The translations under genes were made by a program, and so were the position numbers. The notes under the pieces are model-generated. The model had not been told where the DNA came from, did no database searches, and was given only the letters and a program-made list of their open reading frames with translations. This document shows, in pieces, positions 1 through 7,697 of a stretch of 64,000 nucleotides of DNA. Position 1 is the stretch's first letter. The number at the start of each line of letters is the position of its first letter. The DNA lies in the NCBI RefSeq assembly GCF_030286045.1, contig NZ_CP127390.1:124001-188000 (forward strand). Direction: 5' to 3'. This DNA is from Propionimicrobium sp. PCR01-08-3 (GTDB taxonomy: Bacteria; Actinomycetota; Actinomycetes; Propionibacteriales; Propionibacteriaceae).

Positions 1-305
1 CGCTCTCGCCCTTCGGCGTGAACCTGCTCCTTCAGCGTTGGGTGCATTACAGCTCCCGTGTCGTCGTTCCTACGCAGATCTTTCACGAACAGACCGTCGC
101 TTTCTACGAGGAAGCCGACCTCATCGAAGAATGGTGCGACGAGGCACCCAACGATGACCTACGAGGCGAGACGCTCGCCTGCCTGGAATGGCTGCGAACC
201 GACCGCGACGGAACGACCTACCAAGAAATGTTGAAGAATCCGCAGTCGCACAGCATGATCCGCCGCGCGATGCGCAAAGAACTCAGAGAACGAAATCAGG
301 GTTGA
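1..305 (+). CDS. C-terminal part of an unknown protein, cut by the left edge
   Basis: The reading frame is open from the first bases and stops at 303-305, so the 5' end lies outside the window. The visible ~100 residues are acidic in the middle (EEADLIEEWCDEAPNDD) and basic at the end (RRAMRKELRERNQG). No family is recognised and no membrane segment is seen. The stop overlaps a TTG from which an HsdM-like relic can be read, so the gene sits beside degraded restriction-modification DNA. Its coding status is plausible but function is unknown. Confidence 0.45.
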   Translation, partial: LSPFGVNLLLQRWVHYSSRVVVPTQIFHEQTVAFYEEADLIEEWCDEAPNDDLRGETLACLEWLRTDRDGTTYQEMLKNPQSHSMIRRAMRKELRERNQG

Positions 306-697
306 GAACGAAGAATCTTGCTGAGGGTCGCGCTACGTTATGGGCCGCAGCCGACGAGCTGCGTGCCAACTCGAAGCTCACGGCCGCACAGTACCGCGAC
401 CCAGTACTCGACCATGTGCTCGCCGCTTATGGCGATAATCACGACAGTGCGTACTCGCCACGCATCGACATCGGATACTCCGACTCGATCCAAGCGGAGT
501 TCGACGGAGCATTCGACGCGCAGCTCGTTGTCCTCGTCGATGAGGACCTTCGTGAAGAATGCCGGATGAACTCGATGAGCCTCAGACGGAAGGGCAGCAT
601 CGGATCGTGGTATTGCGACCGTGGTGGGTCTGGCTCTCACACTAAGACACGCCCGGGAGCGCCAAGCCATGGCGCTCGCCGAGCGCTGCGCGTCTAG
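302..697 (+). pseudogene. remnant of a type I restriction methyltransferase subunit (HsdM N-terminus)
   Basis: From TTG 302 the translation contains LWAAADELRANSKLTAAQYR followed by DPVL, which matches the N-terminal helical start of HsdM subunits (LW.AAD.LR...A.YK..VL). Similarity stops after about 40 codons near position 420; the rest of the open frame to 697 does not resemble HsdM, lacking the FxGxG and NPPF methyltransferase motifs. Intact HsdM proteins are about 500 residues, so this is a relic. It suggests that a type I restriction locus once stood here or just to the left. The family recognition rests on a short stretch and is moderately sure. Confidence 0.5.
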
Positions 698-708
698 CTT
701 CGGCATGC

Positions 709-1539
709 TTACGGCGCGAGCCGAAGGTCGACTGCGTCGCTCTGCGCATCGGCACGGAGTCCGCGGCGGTAGTCAGCGGGTGCAAGGCCAAGAACCTGAC
801 GAAAGTCGCGCGTGAGGTGCGCATGATCGGCATAGCCAAGTTCGGCGGCTACCTGGCCGATCGTCAGTGAGCTGTCCTCGCGTATCCGCTCGGCGGCTTC
901 TTGCAGGCGGTAGCGACGGATGATTGCTAAGGGCGGGACTCCGACGTAGCGATGGGTCACGCGCTGAACGTGTCGCGCGGTGATGTTGACGAGCTTCGCG
1001 ATCTGGTCGATTCGTATGATCTCCGAATCTGACGCAATCAGGTCTTCAATGGCGTTTGCCAGCAGTCCGCCCTCGTCGGCCGGAGTCAGCCGAGCCTCTG
1101 CCCAGCTGGCAAATGCCGCAGCCGCGTGTGCGGTGGCATCGGTCTCGCGCTCGCTCTGCATTGCGGTGACAACCGCACCGTGCAGCTCAGGCGCGTCGAT
1201 GGTGATTGTGCTGTCGCGGATGCCGCTGGGCTCGTCGCACAGTGACGCAACCGCTGCGGGGCGCAGCAATGCTCCGACAGCCCAACCTTTCCCGCGCAGG
1301 TCGCGATACGAGGCCCGCGTTGTTGGCCCCTGGAGGGTCACACCGTTCGGCTCGACCACGAGATTGGATGCGGGGAAAGGCAGCACATGCTGCCGCGACG
1401 AGCGCCCTAGCGGGATGTCCCAACGCGGAATCCAGAACCATCGGATGAAGTCAGCCAGCTCGGCCGGCGCCGCGACACGTTGGAACGTCGGCAGCCGCGT
1501 CGGATAGAGCACGCCACGTCCGCTGATTACCTGCGGCAT
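709..1539 (-). CDS. AraC-family transcriptional regulator
   Basis: 276 residues. The C-terminal ~100 residues hold the paired helix-turn-helix of the AraC/XylS family: LTIGQVAAELGYADHAHLTR followed by DFRQVLGLAPADYRR is the second HTH with its usual G-x-x-P-x-x-Y ending. The N-terminal ~150 residues fit the small-molecule-sensing half seen in actinobacterial regulators of this type (FIRWFWIPRW region), with no membrane segment. It is divergent from two VOC-fold genes starting at 1609, so control of those genes by this protein is likely. The inducer cannot be told. Start ATG 1539; a short intergenic stretch of about 70 bp would hold both promoters. Confidence 0.85.
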   Translation of the reverse strand: MPQVISGRGVLYPTRLPTFQRVAAPAELADFIRWFWIPRWDIPLGRSSRQHVLPFPASNLVVEPNGVTLQGPTTRASYRDLRGKGWAVGALLRPAAVASLCDEPSGIRDSTITIDAPELHGAVVTAMQSERETDATAHAAAAFASWAEARLTPADEGGLLANAIEDLIASDSEIIRIDQIAKLVNITARHVQRVTHRYVGVPPLAIIRRYRLQEAAERIREDSSLTIGQVAAELGYADHAHLTRDFRQVLGLAPADYRRGLRADAQSDAVDLRLAP

Positions 1540-1608
1540 CCGCTCTCCCTTCGGACTGGTCGCAAATCTTCAAGACACTATGCCCAGCCCGTCAATAGCG
1601 TGAAGGCT

Positions 1609-2124
1609 ATGAACGACAATAACTCAGCTCGGACAGGCGTCACCGGTGAGCACACGACCGCCGGTGTACCGCACGGTTTCACCAGCCTGACACCCTTCCT
1701 GGCCATTCCTCGCGCCGCTGAGGCCGCAGAGTTTTACCATTCGGTCTTTGGTGCCCGTGTTTTGGATATCACCGAGATGGGCGGCGTCGTCGTGCACGCG
1801 GAGCTCGATTTCGGCAACGGGCACCTGCAGATCGGCGAACCGAACGCTGCCTTCGGGTTAGTGCCGCCTCCCGAGGGAGACGGCGATTGCTATTCGATCG
1901 GCCTGTACTGTGCGGATGTTGACGCTGTTGTCGAGCGTGCAGAACTAGCAGGCGCGACGATTCGGGAAGCGCTCACGACGTTTGTCTCTGGCGACCGTTA
2001 CGCGTCAATCCGTGATCCATTCGGGGTTCGTTGGTCGATCATGACCCGCGTTGAAGACCTCAGCGATGAAGAAAGTGCGCAACGAGTCGAGCAATGGGCA
2101 AAGGCACAGGAAACATTAGCCTAG
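1609..2124 (+). CDS. VOC-family (glyoxalase/bleomycin-resistance fold) protein, PhnB-like
   Basis: 171 residues from ATG 1609 (an in-frame GTG at 1600 is an alternative). The sequence LTPFLAIPRAAEAAEFYHSV and the later FGARVLD, DRYASIRDPFGVRWSI follow the PhnB/YdcG-like layout of the vicinal oxygen chelate superfamily, in which paired beta-alpha-beta-beta-beta modules form a metal site. The C-terminal tail (LSDEESAQRVEQWAKAQE) is typical of PhnB-like members. The next VOC gene begins ten bases after its stop and is probably co-transcribed. Substrate is unknown: members include antibiotic-binding proteins, isomerases and dioxygenases, so a resistance or small-molecule detoxification role is only an inference. 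Confidence 0.85.
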   Translation: MNDNNSARTGVTGEHTTAGVPHGFTSLTPFLAIPRAAEAAEFYHSVFGARVLDITEMGGVVVHAELDFGNGHLQIGEPNAAFGLVPPPEGDGDCYSIGLYCADVDAVVERAELAGATIREALTTFVSGDRYASIRDPFGVRWSIMTRVEDLSDEESAQRVEQWAKAQETLA

Positions 2125-2133
2125 GAGCCTCCC

Positions 2134-2514
2134 GTGAACATCACTCAGACCGCAATCTCGCTCAACGTCTCCGACATCGACGCATCGGCGTCGTTCGCCA
2201 AGACGCACTTCGGCTACGAGGAAGCAATGGCGTCAGACGGGTTCGTGTCGCTCCAGCACGCCACGGCTGGCCCCAACCTGATCTTCCTGGCGACCGGAAT
2301 GCCTACCTTCAAGCCGAGCGAGATCGCCGGACCGGCTGGCCAGGGCCTGCTACTCGTTTTCGTGGTGGACGATCTCGACGAGCAGTTCAAGCGGATCGAG
2401 AAGGCTGGAGCCCGCGTTGTGACACCGCCAGAGACCGAGCCGTGGGGCGAACGCTACTGCCAGTTCGCGGACCCGAACGGGCTCATCTGGCAGCTCGTGC
2501 AGTGGGTCAACTGA
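2134..2514 (+). CDS. VOC-family (glyoxalase fold) protein
   Basis: 126 residues from GTG 2134, preceded by TAGGAG at a proper distance. It has the two-module VOC pattern: ISLNVSDIDASASFAKTHFG at the N-terminus, then VVDDLDEQFKRIEKAGARVV and ERYCQFADPNGLIWQLVQW with the Pro-Asn-Gly turn that precedes a metal-ligand position in many glyoxalase-like proteins. It lies ten bases after another VOC gene and downstream of a divergent AraC regulator, forming a small inducible pair. The substrate cannot be deduced. Confidence 0.87.
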   Translation: MNITQTAISLNVSDIDASASFAKTHFGYEEAMASDGFVSLQHATAGPNLIFLATGMPTFKPSEIAGPAGQGLLLVFVVDDLDEQFKRIEKAGARVVTPPETEPWGERYCQFADPNGLIWQLVQWVN

Positions 2515-2644
2515 CGTGCCCTGACCAGCGAATCCTTATCGCTCAGCCGGGTCGGTCCAGAACGGCCATGTCAACCGAACCAATCCGGATTGCTCGGGCG
2601 TATCGAGCTGTACTGGGGCGAGACCTGCAGCTCACGATTCAGAG

Positions 2645-2869
2645 CTACGACGCCTCAAGTCCGCGTGCTGATGCGATGACTGCCTGGGCTCGCTGGCCGG
2701 GTCCGCGGGTCGTCCCGCCTGCCTCCGTGACCGCCCGGCATCGTAGATGGATCGCCACCGTGGCGCGGTGTATACGGAAGTGCTCGGCGACCTCCCGCAT
2801 GGTCTTTCCGTTGCGGTACATCGTAACCAGCTCATTCACTTGGTCGGGAGGGAGAAGGGTTTGAGCCAT
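2645..2869 (-). pseudogene. C-terminal HTH fragment of a serine recombinase
   Basis: The 74-residue reading MAQTLLPPDQVNELVTMYRN followed by GKTMREVAEHFRIHRATVAIHL matches the C-terminal DNA-binding helix-turn-helix typical of actinobacterial serine resolvases (L-x-x-x-Q-V-x-E-L-V-x-x-Y...IHR-T-V-x-x-H-L). The catalytic serine domain is absent. It overlaps the 3' end of the MFS gene and runs in the same direction. I read it as a scar of a mobile element next to the MFS/TetR cassette, although a free-standing small HTH protein cannot be excluded. Confidence 0.55.
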
Positions 2870-4082
2870 CCCAAGTGAACGCACCATCCGACCCCTGGAG
2901 TCCACCACGGATGAACGCACCGGTCACGGCGATCGCGGCTGCGGCGATGAAGGCAGCGCGCGGGCCAGTGCCCTCGGAGACAACACCGAGCGTGGCAGCA
3001 CCAACGGCCTGGCCGAGGGCGATGATGAGGAATGCGAGTCCGACGCCGGCTGCGGGGGTCTGGGGGTAGACCTCGGTCCCCCAGATCAGCAGCAGTCCGG
3101 TCAACGCGATGTAGGTGGCGCCGAACGCCGCCGATGCCAGCCACGCGACAGCAAGGGTGCCTGGGTATGCGATTAGCAGGATCGTCGCGGCGGCGAGGAC
3201 GAGCATGGCCGTCATCCAGCTGGGTCTGATGCCGAACCGGTGGGTCAGGTCGCCGGTTGCTGCGCCGAGCATGCCGAAGGCGCCGAGGAAGATCCATGCG
3301 ATGGACGAGCCGGATTCACTCATTCCTCCGGTGTTGATGAGTACGTCGCGTCCGAAAGTCCATACGGCAGAGCTTGCCATTCCCATCAGCAGCGCAGCGG
3401 TGATCAGGCGTCCGCTGCCGGTCGGCAGGAGGGGCTGCGGGAGCTGGGCCTCGACCCGGCCTGTGCCGGAGCGCTTCGTCGGCCCGGAGGGAACCGTGAA
3501 CACGACCCACATGGTGACAAGGGCGCAGACAATCGCGAACACGACCCAGGCGGCCCGCCAGTGCTCATGGGTCAGCAGCGCGATCGGGCCGGCGATGGCG
3601 ACACCGACGCCGGTGCCTGCGTTGATCACCGTCTGCGTCCGATCGCGTATCGGCGCTTGCACGGTGTGAGCGACAGCGTGCGCCAAGGGCGGGGATGCCA
3701 CCCCGGTACTCGATCCAGCGATGAGCACCCCGACTGCCAGCACGCCGGATGTCGGTGCGATCGCGACGATGACCACGCCTACGGTCGCGATGATGCCCGC
3801 TGCGGCGGCGACGGTGCGTCCGCCGAACCGTGGAGTGAGGATCGTGGAGGCGATGATCGCGATGCAGTACGAGACGTATGAGCCAGAGGCGATCACTCCG
3901 GCTGTGCCGGCATCGAGGGCGAACTCTGTGCGGAAGACCGGCACGAACAGCCCGTATGCGAACCGGGCCAGCCCGTAGCAGACCGCGATCAACGACAGGC
4001 CCGCGCCAGTCAGCCACAGTGTTTGACGTCGACTGAGCAAGCCGGTGGGGTTGCCCTCGATCACGGTGTTCTGCTCTGGCAC
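2832..4082 (-). CDS. MFS transporter, YbfB/YjiJ-like
   Basis: 416 residues from GTG 4082, preceded on the minus strand by TAGGAG. The protein is strongly hydrophobic with about twelve predicted membrane segments; LTGAGLSLIAVCYGLARFAY is the first helix with the GLARFAYG signature of the YbfB/YjiJ group of major facilitator proteins. A basic loop between helices 2 and 3 (LTPRFGGRTV) fits the MFS motif A position. The last ~25 residues (GSNPSPSRPSE) are non-conserved and overlap a recombinase fragment, so the native end may have been replaced. A TetR regulator is divergently encoded 81 bp away, the classical layout of a repressed drug or metabolite exporter; the substrate is unknown. Confidence 0.87.
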   Translation of the reverse strand: MPEQNTVIEGNPTGLLSRRQTLWLTGAGLSLIAVCYGLARFAYGLFVPVFRTEFALDAGTAGVIASGSYVSYCIAIIASTILTPRFGGRTVAAAAGIIATVGVVIVAIAPTSGVLAVGVLIAGSSTGVASPPLAHAVAHTVQAPIRDRTQTVINAGTGVGVAIAGPIALLTHEHWRAAWVVFAIVCALVTMWVVFTVPSGPTKRSGTGRVEAQLPQPLLPTGSGRLITAALLMGMASSAVWTFGRDVLINTGGMSESGSSIAWIFLGAFGMLGAATGDLTHRFGIRPSWMTAMLVLAAATILLIAYPGTLAVAWLASAAFGATYIALTGLLLIWGTEVYPQTPAAGVGLAFLIIALGQAVGAATLGVVSEGTGPRAAFIAAAAIAVTGAFIRGGLQGSDGAFTWDGSNPSPSRPSE

Positions 4083-4098
4083 CCCTACTCCTATCTCA

Positions 4099-4146
4099 CA
4101 GGTCTGTGAACCTCACTCCACGCTAGGTACACTGGTCTGTGAAGTC
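4099..4146. promoter_or_regulatory. probable TetR operator region between MFS and tetR-like genes
   Basis: The 81-bp divergent spacer contains the decamer GGTCTGTGAA twice in direct orientation, at 4101-4110 and 4134-4143, 33 bp apart (about three helical turns). The right copy is part of a loose dyad, TACACTGGTCTGTGA. Such paired sites between a TetR gene and its target are typical operators. Binding by the adjacent regulator is inferred. Confidence 0.5.
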
Positions 4147-4163
4147 AATGTCGAGGAGCCCGG

Positions 4164-4781
4164 TTGAAGTTTGAAGACGACCCGTCGGCGGTGCTGCAGG
4201 TGCCGCGGTTGACCCCTGGGGCGCAGCGCATCGTGGACGTGGCTTCCCAGCTGTTCTACCGGCACGGCATCCATGCGGTCGGCGTCGATACGATCGCCGC
4301 GGCGTCCGGTATCACCAAGCGCACGCTCTATGACCGGTTCGGATCGAAAGATCAGCTCGTCGCGGTCTATCTCCAGGTCCGTCACCAGCGGTGGTGGGAT
4401 CGGATGGAACGGCGTCTTACCCATGAGCCGGAGGCCCCGGTGCTGGCCCTGTTCGACTCCTACGCCGAGGACTCCGAGACCTCGGATCGAGGCTGCGCGT
4501 TCATCAACGCCGCCGCTGAGCTGAGCGTGGATCACCCCGCCTACCGGGTGATCCGCGCCCACAAACAAGCCGTGCTGGACCGCTTGGTCCAGCTGCTCGG
4601 TACCGGATCTGCCGCGGACCATGAGGATACGGTGGCGGTCGCGCAGGAGATCTACCTGCTGCTTGAGGGCGCCATTGCCCATCGCGGTATCGATGGCGAT
4701 GACCGGCTACTGAGACGCGCACGCGAGGTGACGAAGCGGCTCATCGATGACCGTGGCCTCAACGCGAGCGGTGGCAGATGA
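4164..4781 (+). CDS. TetR-family transcriptional regulator
   Basis: 205 residues from TTG 4164, supported by GAGGAG at 4152-4157. The N-terminal HTH is plain: RIVDVASQLFYRHGIHAVGV then DTIAAASGITKRTLYDRFGS followed by KDQLVAVYL, the canonical TetR helix 2-3 and the Y-x-x-F-x-x-K-x-x-L ending. The remaining ~140 residues are an all-helical ligand-binding half with no recognisable pocket type. It is divergent from an MFS exporter and very probably represses it, with the transported compound as inducer. Confidence 0.9.
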   Translation: MKFEDDPSAVLQVPRLTPGAQRIVDVASQLFYRHGIHAVGVDTIAAASGITKRTLYDRFGSKDQLVAVYLQVRHQRWWDRMERRLTHEPEAPVLALFDSYAEDSETSDRGCAFINAAAELSVDHPAYRVIRAHKQAVLDRLVQLLGTGSAADHEDTVAVAQEIYLLLEGAIAHRGIDGDDRLLRRAREVTKRLIDDRGLNASGGR

Positions 4782-4832
4782 CTTGACGCCCTCCAGCCAA
4801 ACTCAGCCTTTCGACCCGGGCGGCGCCACTCC

Positions 4833-5633
4833 TCAGATCAATGGGAGAAGCATCGCCACCAGTACCACGAAGAGCAGACCTATATAGGTCCACGCATGCA
4901 TTCGATCAGGAATGTGGGGCGGACGACGGCGTAGCGCCACGATCACCGGGATGGCGCCGACAAGGAGAAATGCCGCGGCGCCCAGGTCGACGATGCCGAC
5001 CGCAAGCACGGCTCCATGGACGTCCTCGGTGTGACGAGCAGTGAGGAATACCAGGCCGGCGGGGACGCTGATCGCGAGAGTGAGCGGATTCGCCAGTGCG
5101 GTTGCCTGGCTCATGGGAAGGCCGGAGCGGCGCAGGAGCGGGACGGTCATGACACTGCCCCCGACACCGAGGAATGCCGCGACGGCTCCGATCGGTGCAC
5201 CCAGCACGGTCGGGATAGCAGCTCCTCTCGAGGTGCCGTGCGCGCCGACGGCCGGACGGAGGAAACCCGGACGGACGAGCACGTCGAGAATGGTAGCCGC
5301 AACATAGACCACGAATCCCCAGGAGATGATCGTGGAAGGAACGGCCAGCGCGACTACCGCGCCGAGAAGCCCGCCGACGGCGAGTAGCACGAGAAGGGGC
5401 GACCGCCCGCGTAGCCGTCCGAGTGTCGTGTTGGGCGTGGCCGACGTGGCGATGGCGGCGTTGATCACCATGACGATCGCCGAGGTAGCCACCGCAACCG
5501 TGCCTGCCGCACTGCCGACGGCGGCATCGGCCCAGACGATCACGGGAACGGTGACGAACCCGCCGCCGAACCCGAACAGCACGGTGGTAAGCCCGGTCAG
5601 GATGCCGATGAAAACAAGCGCGAGGATCATCAC
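4833..5633 (-). CDS. TauE/SafE (TSUP) family membrane permease
   Basis: 266 residues, about eight membrane segments. The N-terminal GFGGGFVTVPVIVW and the internal repeat GVGGSVMTVPLLRRSGLPMS are the paired G-x-G-G-x-x-x-x-P motifs of the TSUP family (sulfite, sulfoacetate or related anion exporters/importers). It is divergent from an AraC-type regulator with 83 bp between them, suggesting ligand-dependent control. The transported anion cannot be told from sequence. Confidence 0.87.
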   Translation of the reverse strand: MMILALVFIGILTGLTTVLFGFGGGFVTVPVIVWADAAVGSAAGTVAVATSAIVMVINAAIATSATPNTTLGRLRGRSPLLVLLAVGGLLGAVVALAVPSTIISWGFVVYVAATILDVLVRPGFLRPAVGAHGTSRGAAIPTVLGAPIGAVAAFLGVGGSVMTVPLLRRSGLPMSQATALANPLTLAISVPAGLVFLTARHTEDVHGAVLAVGIVDLGAAAFLLVGAIPVIVALRRRPPHIPDRMHAWTYIGLLFVVLVAMLLPLI

Positions 5634-5716
5634 TCACCTATTCCAGCGCCAGGCGAGGGCGCACACATTCGGTTGTCGGGCAATTACTATCGAGATTCGG
5701 CCAGTATCCTGATCGG

Positions 5717-6496
5717 GTGAGAAATGTGACGCTCGAGGAGGTGGACTCGCTGCCGGTGGCGGTGTTGCCGATTGCGACCGTCTACCCGCCCGATCATCTG
5801 CTGGTCTGGCACGAGCATCGCCGTGCGCAGTTCCTCTACGCGGCTACCGGGACGATGCTGGTGGAGACGGACGATGGTGCCTGGACGGTGCCGGGTGAGC
5901 GGGCGGTGCTGATCCCGCCGAATGTGCGACACCAAGCCCGGATGCTCGACGTTGAGACGAACAGTCTTTACATCAACGCCGCGGCCGTCCCCTGGTGGCC
6001 GGGCGTCTGCCGCGTCGTCGAAGTCGGGGCGCTCACGCGTGAACTGCTGCTGACTGCGTCCGACATCGACCCCCGTGACGGGATGGACGAGCGTGACAAC
6101 ACGGTGCTGGCACTGATCCTGCACGAGCTGTCCCGGCTCGCCGACGTCCCTCTGCACATTCCGATTCCGCCCGAGGTGCCGTTCGGACGCCTGTGCCGCC
6201 GGTACCTTGCTGCCCCCGATCTCGCCATCGGGAACGCACAATGGTCGCGAGAAGCCGGTATGAGCGAGCGGACGCTGACCCGCCGGTTCCGGGAGGAGAC
6301 CGGGATGAGCCCGGCGGCATGGCGTTCCCGCGCCAGGCTCCTCGCTGCGATCCCACTGTTACGGCACCAGAGCGTCACCGAGGTGGCCGGTCGACTCGGA
6401 TACGCGACTCCCGCGGCGTTCTCCTACGCCTTCACGCGCGCCTTCCACACCGCGCCATCACGACTTTCCCTCGCCGCGATCCGGCCTTGCCGATGA
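5717..6496 (+). CDS. AraC-family regulator with cupin sensor domain
   Basis: 259 residues from GTG 5717. The N-terminal half is a cupin-like barrel (LVWHEHRRAQFLYAATGTML with GERAVLIPPNVRHQARML), typical of AraC regulators that bind a small ligand. The C-terminal half has two HTH motifs: WSREAGMSERTLTRRFREET then GMSPAAWR, and VTEVAGRLGYATPAAFSYAF. It is divergent from the TSUP permease and is the likely regulator of that gene. The gene ends ten bases before the convergent Crp/Fnr gene. Confidence 0.88.
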   Translation: MRNVTLEEVDSLPVAVLPIATVYPPDHLLVWHEHRRAQFLYAATGTMLVETDDGAWTVPGERAVLIPPNVRHQARMLDVETNSLYINAAAVPWWPGVCRVVEVGALTRELLLTASDIDPRDGMDERDNTVLALILHELSRLADVPLHIPIPPEVPFGRLCRRYLAAPDLAIGNAQWSREAGMSERTLTRRFREETGMSPAAWRSRARLLAAIPLLRHQSVTEVAGRLGYATPAAFSYAFTRAFHTAPSRLSLAAIRPCR

Positions 6497-6505
6497 AATC
6501 CTGTC

Positions 6506-7186
6506 CTAATCGGGAGTGGCCATGCCCTCGAGTGCATCGGCGTCCAAGATCGTGATGTCGCGCCGGTGAACTTCGATGATGCCCGCGGTGACCAGCGCCG
6601 AGAGACGCCTGCTCAGGGTTTCCGGAGTGGTGCCGAGGTAGGAGGCGATTTCTTGCTTCGCCATCGGCAGATGCACCTCCGGTAGACCGTCTCGCATTCG
6701 GGTGGGCAGATCCAGCAGGTAGGCGGAGATGCGGGCGCTGACGTCACTGGAGGTGATGGCCGTCAGCAGCCGCTCGACCGACGACAGCCGATCTGACACG
6801 GTGCGCAGCATCCGCAGACCGATATCGGGATACCGGTGCACCAAGGAGGCGAGATCGGAGTGATCGAAGACGCACATCTGGCTGTCTTCCAGCGCGACGG
6901 CGAGATCATTCGGCTGCCTGCCGGTCAGAAAAGCACGCTCTCCGACGACGTCGCCTTCGCCGACCGTGCGCAGAATCTGCTCCTGCCCACTCAATGACGG
7001 GTGGACGACCTTGAGCTGCCCGCTGTGCATCACCAACAGACTCGACGCTGCCCGTCCGGGCGAGTAGACGGTCTCGCCCTTTTTGACATGGGCGGGACGA
7101 GCAAACTCCGCGACGCGCAACTGTTCTGGACGCGACAGTCCCTGAAAGATCGGGACGCGGGTTACGCACAAATCGTCGTCGGCCAT
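6506..7186 (-). CDS. Crp/Fnr-family transcriptional regulator
   Basis: 226 residues from ATG 7186, preceded on the minus strand by GGTGGG. Residues ~12-120 form a cyclic-nucleotide-type barrel (GDVVGERAFLTGRQ matches the G-E-x-x-x-L region), followed by the long dimer helix and a winged HTH with the Fnr recognition segment MAKQEIASYLGTTPETLSRR. There is no four-cysteine iron-sulfur cluster. Cysteines at ~7 (LCVTRVPIFQGL) and ~105 (QMCVF) are placed much like the Cys pair of the disulfide-switched FLP proteins of Lactobacillus, so a redox response is conceivable. It is divergent from the CopZ-like gene, with an FNR-type box in between, and probably controls the metal ATPase operon. Confidence 0.87.
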   Translation of the reverse strand: MADDDLCVTRVPIFQGLSRPEQLRVAEFARPAHVKKGETVYSPGRAASSLLVMHSGQLKVVHPSLSGQEQILRTVGEGDVVGERAFLTGRQPNDLAVALEDSQMCVFDHSDLASLVHRYPDIGLRMLRTVSDRLSSVERLLTAITSSDVSARISAYLLDLPTRMRDGLPEVHLPMAKQEIASYLGTTPETLSRRLSALVTAGIIEVHRRDITILDADALEGMATPD

Positions 7187-7269
7187 GTATCCCACCCTAC
7201 TGAGACCCCGCACCTCTCCACTCGTCCGGCACCGCTCGATGCGGCGTCCATTACGGCCATGACGCGAAC

Positions 7270-7283
7270 TTGATCTGCGTCAA
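7270..7283. promoter_or_regulatory. FNR/DNR-type binding site
   Basis: TTGATCTGCGTCAA is a near-perfect dyad matching the TTGAT-N4-ATCAA consensus of Fnr/DNR regulators with one change. It lies 83 bp upstream of the CopZ-like gene and 83 bp from the start of the divergent Crp/Fnr gene, so it may serve either promoter. Recognition by the neighbouring regulator is inferred from family and position. Confidence 0.6.
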
Positions 7284-7352
7284 GGAAACGTGGCGACCGC
7301 GAACCTACGGTGAAGCCGTCAACACGAAATACCAGTAGAAAGGGATCGTCTG

Positions 7353-7592
7353 ATGACTGCATCCACAACCGCCATGACCCACACCGTTCTGCGCGCCGAG
7401 GGCTTCTCCTGCCCATCATGCGTGGCCAAGATCGAGAAGCAGCTCGGCCGCCTCGACGGCGTCGAGAACGTGCAGGTTCACTTCGCGTCCGCCCGCATCG
7501 AGATCGACCATGACCCCGCCCGCGTCTCGGTGGACGACCTGGTCGCCGCAGTCGGCAAGGCCGGCTACCAGGCCACCCCGGCGGCGTTCTGA
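7353..7592 (+). CDS. heavy-metal-associated (HMA) domain metallochaperone, CopZ-like
   Basis: 79 residues, a single HMA ferredoxin-like domain. The metal-binding loop is GFSCPSCVAKIEKQL (Cys-x-x-Cys), followed by the expected G-V-x-x-V-x-V-x-F and a final GYQA. It starts at ATG 7353 after an AGAAAGGG ribosome site. The P-type ATPase gene 105 bp downstream lacks its own N-terminal HMA domain, so this free chaperone probably delivers the metal to it. Whether the metal is copper, zinc, cadmium or other is not decided by the motif. Confidence 0.9.
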   Translation: MTASTTAMTHTVLRAEGFSCPSCVAKIEKQLGRLDGVENVQVHFASARIEIDHDPARVSVDDLVAAVGKAGYQATPAAF

Positions 7593-7599
7593 GCCAAAC

Positions 7600-7630
7600 G
7601 GACCGCCCGGACAAAACGCTCGGGCGGTCC
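7600..7630 (+). terminator. hairpin between the chaperone and ATPase genes
   Basis: GGACCGCCCG (7600-7609) and CGGGCGGTCC (7621-7630) form a perfect 10-bp stem with an 11-base loop, beginning eight bases after the chaperone stop. No T tract follows, so it may be a partial terminator or a 3' stabilising hairpin that makes the small chaperone more abundant than the ATPase. Confidence 0.6.
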
Positions 7631-7697
7631 ACTTCCTCACTTCCTTAATCACGTCGGCGGGGCGTCCGATCGTCCACCAGAAAGGTCAGGATCGAAA

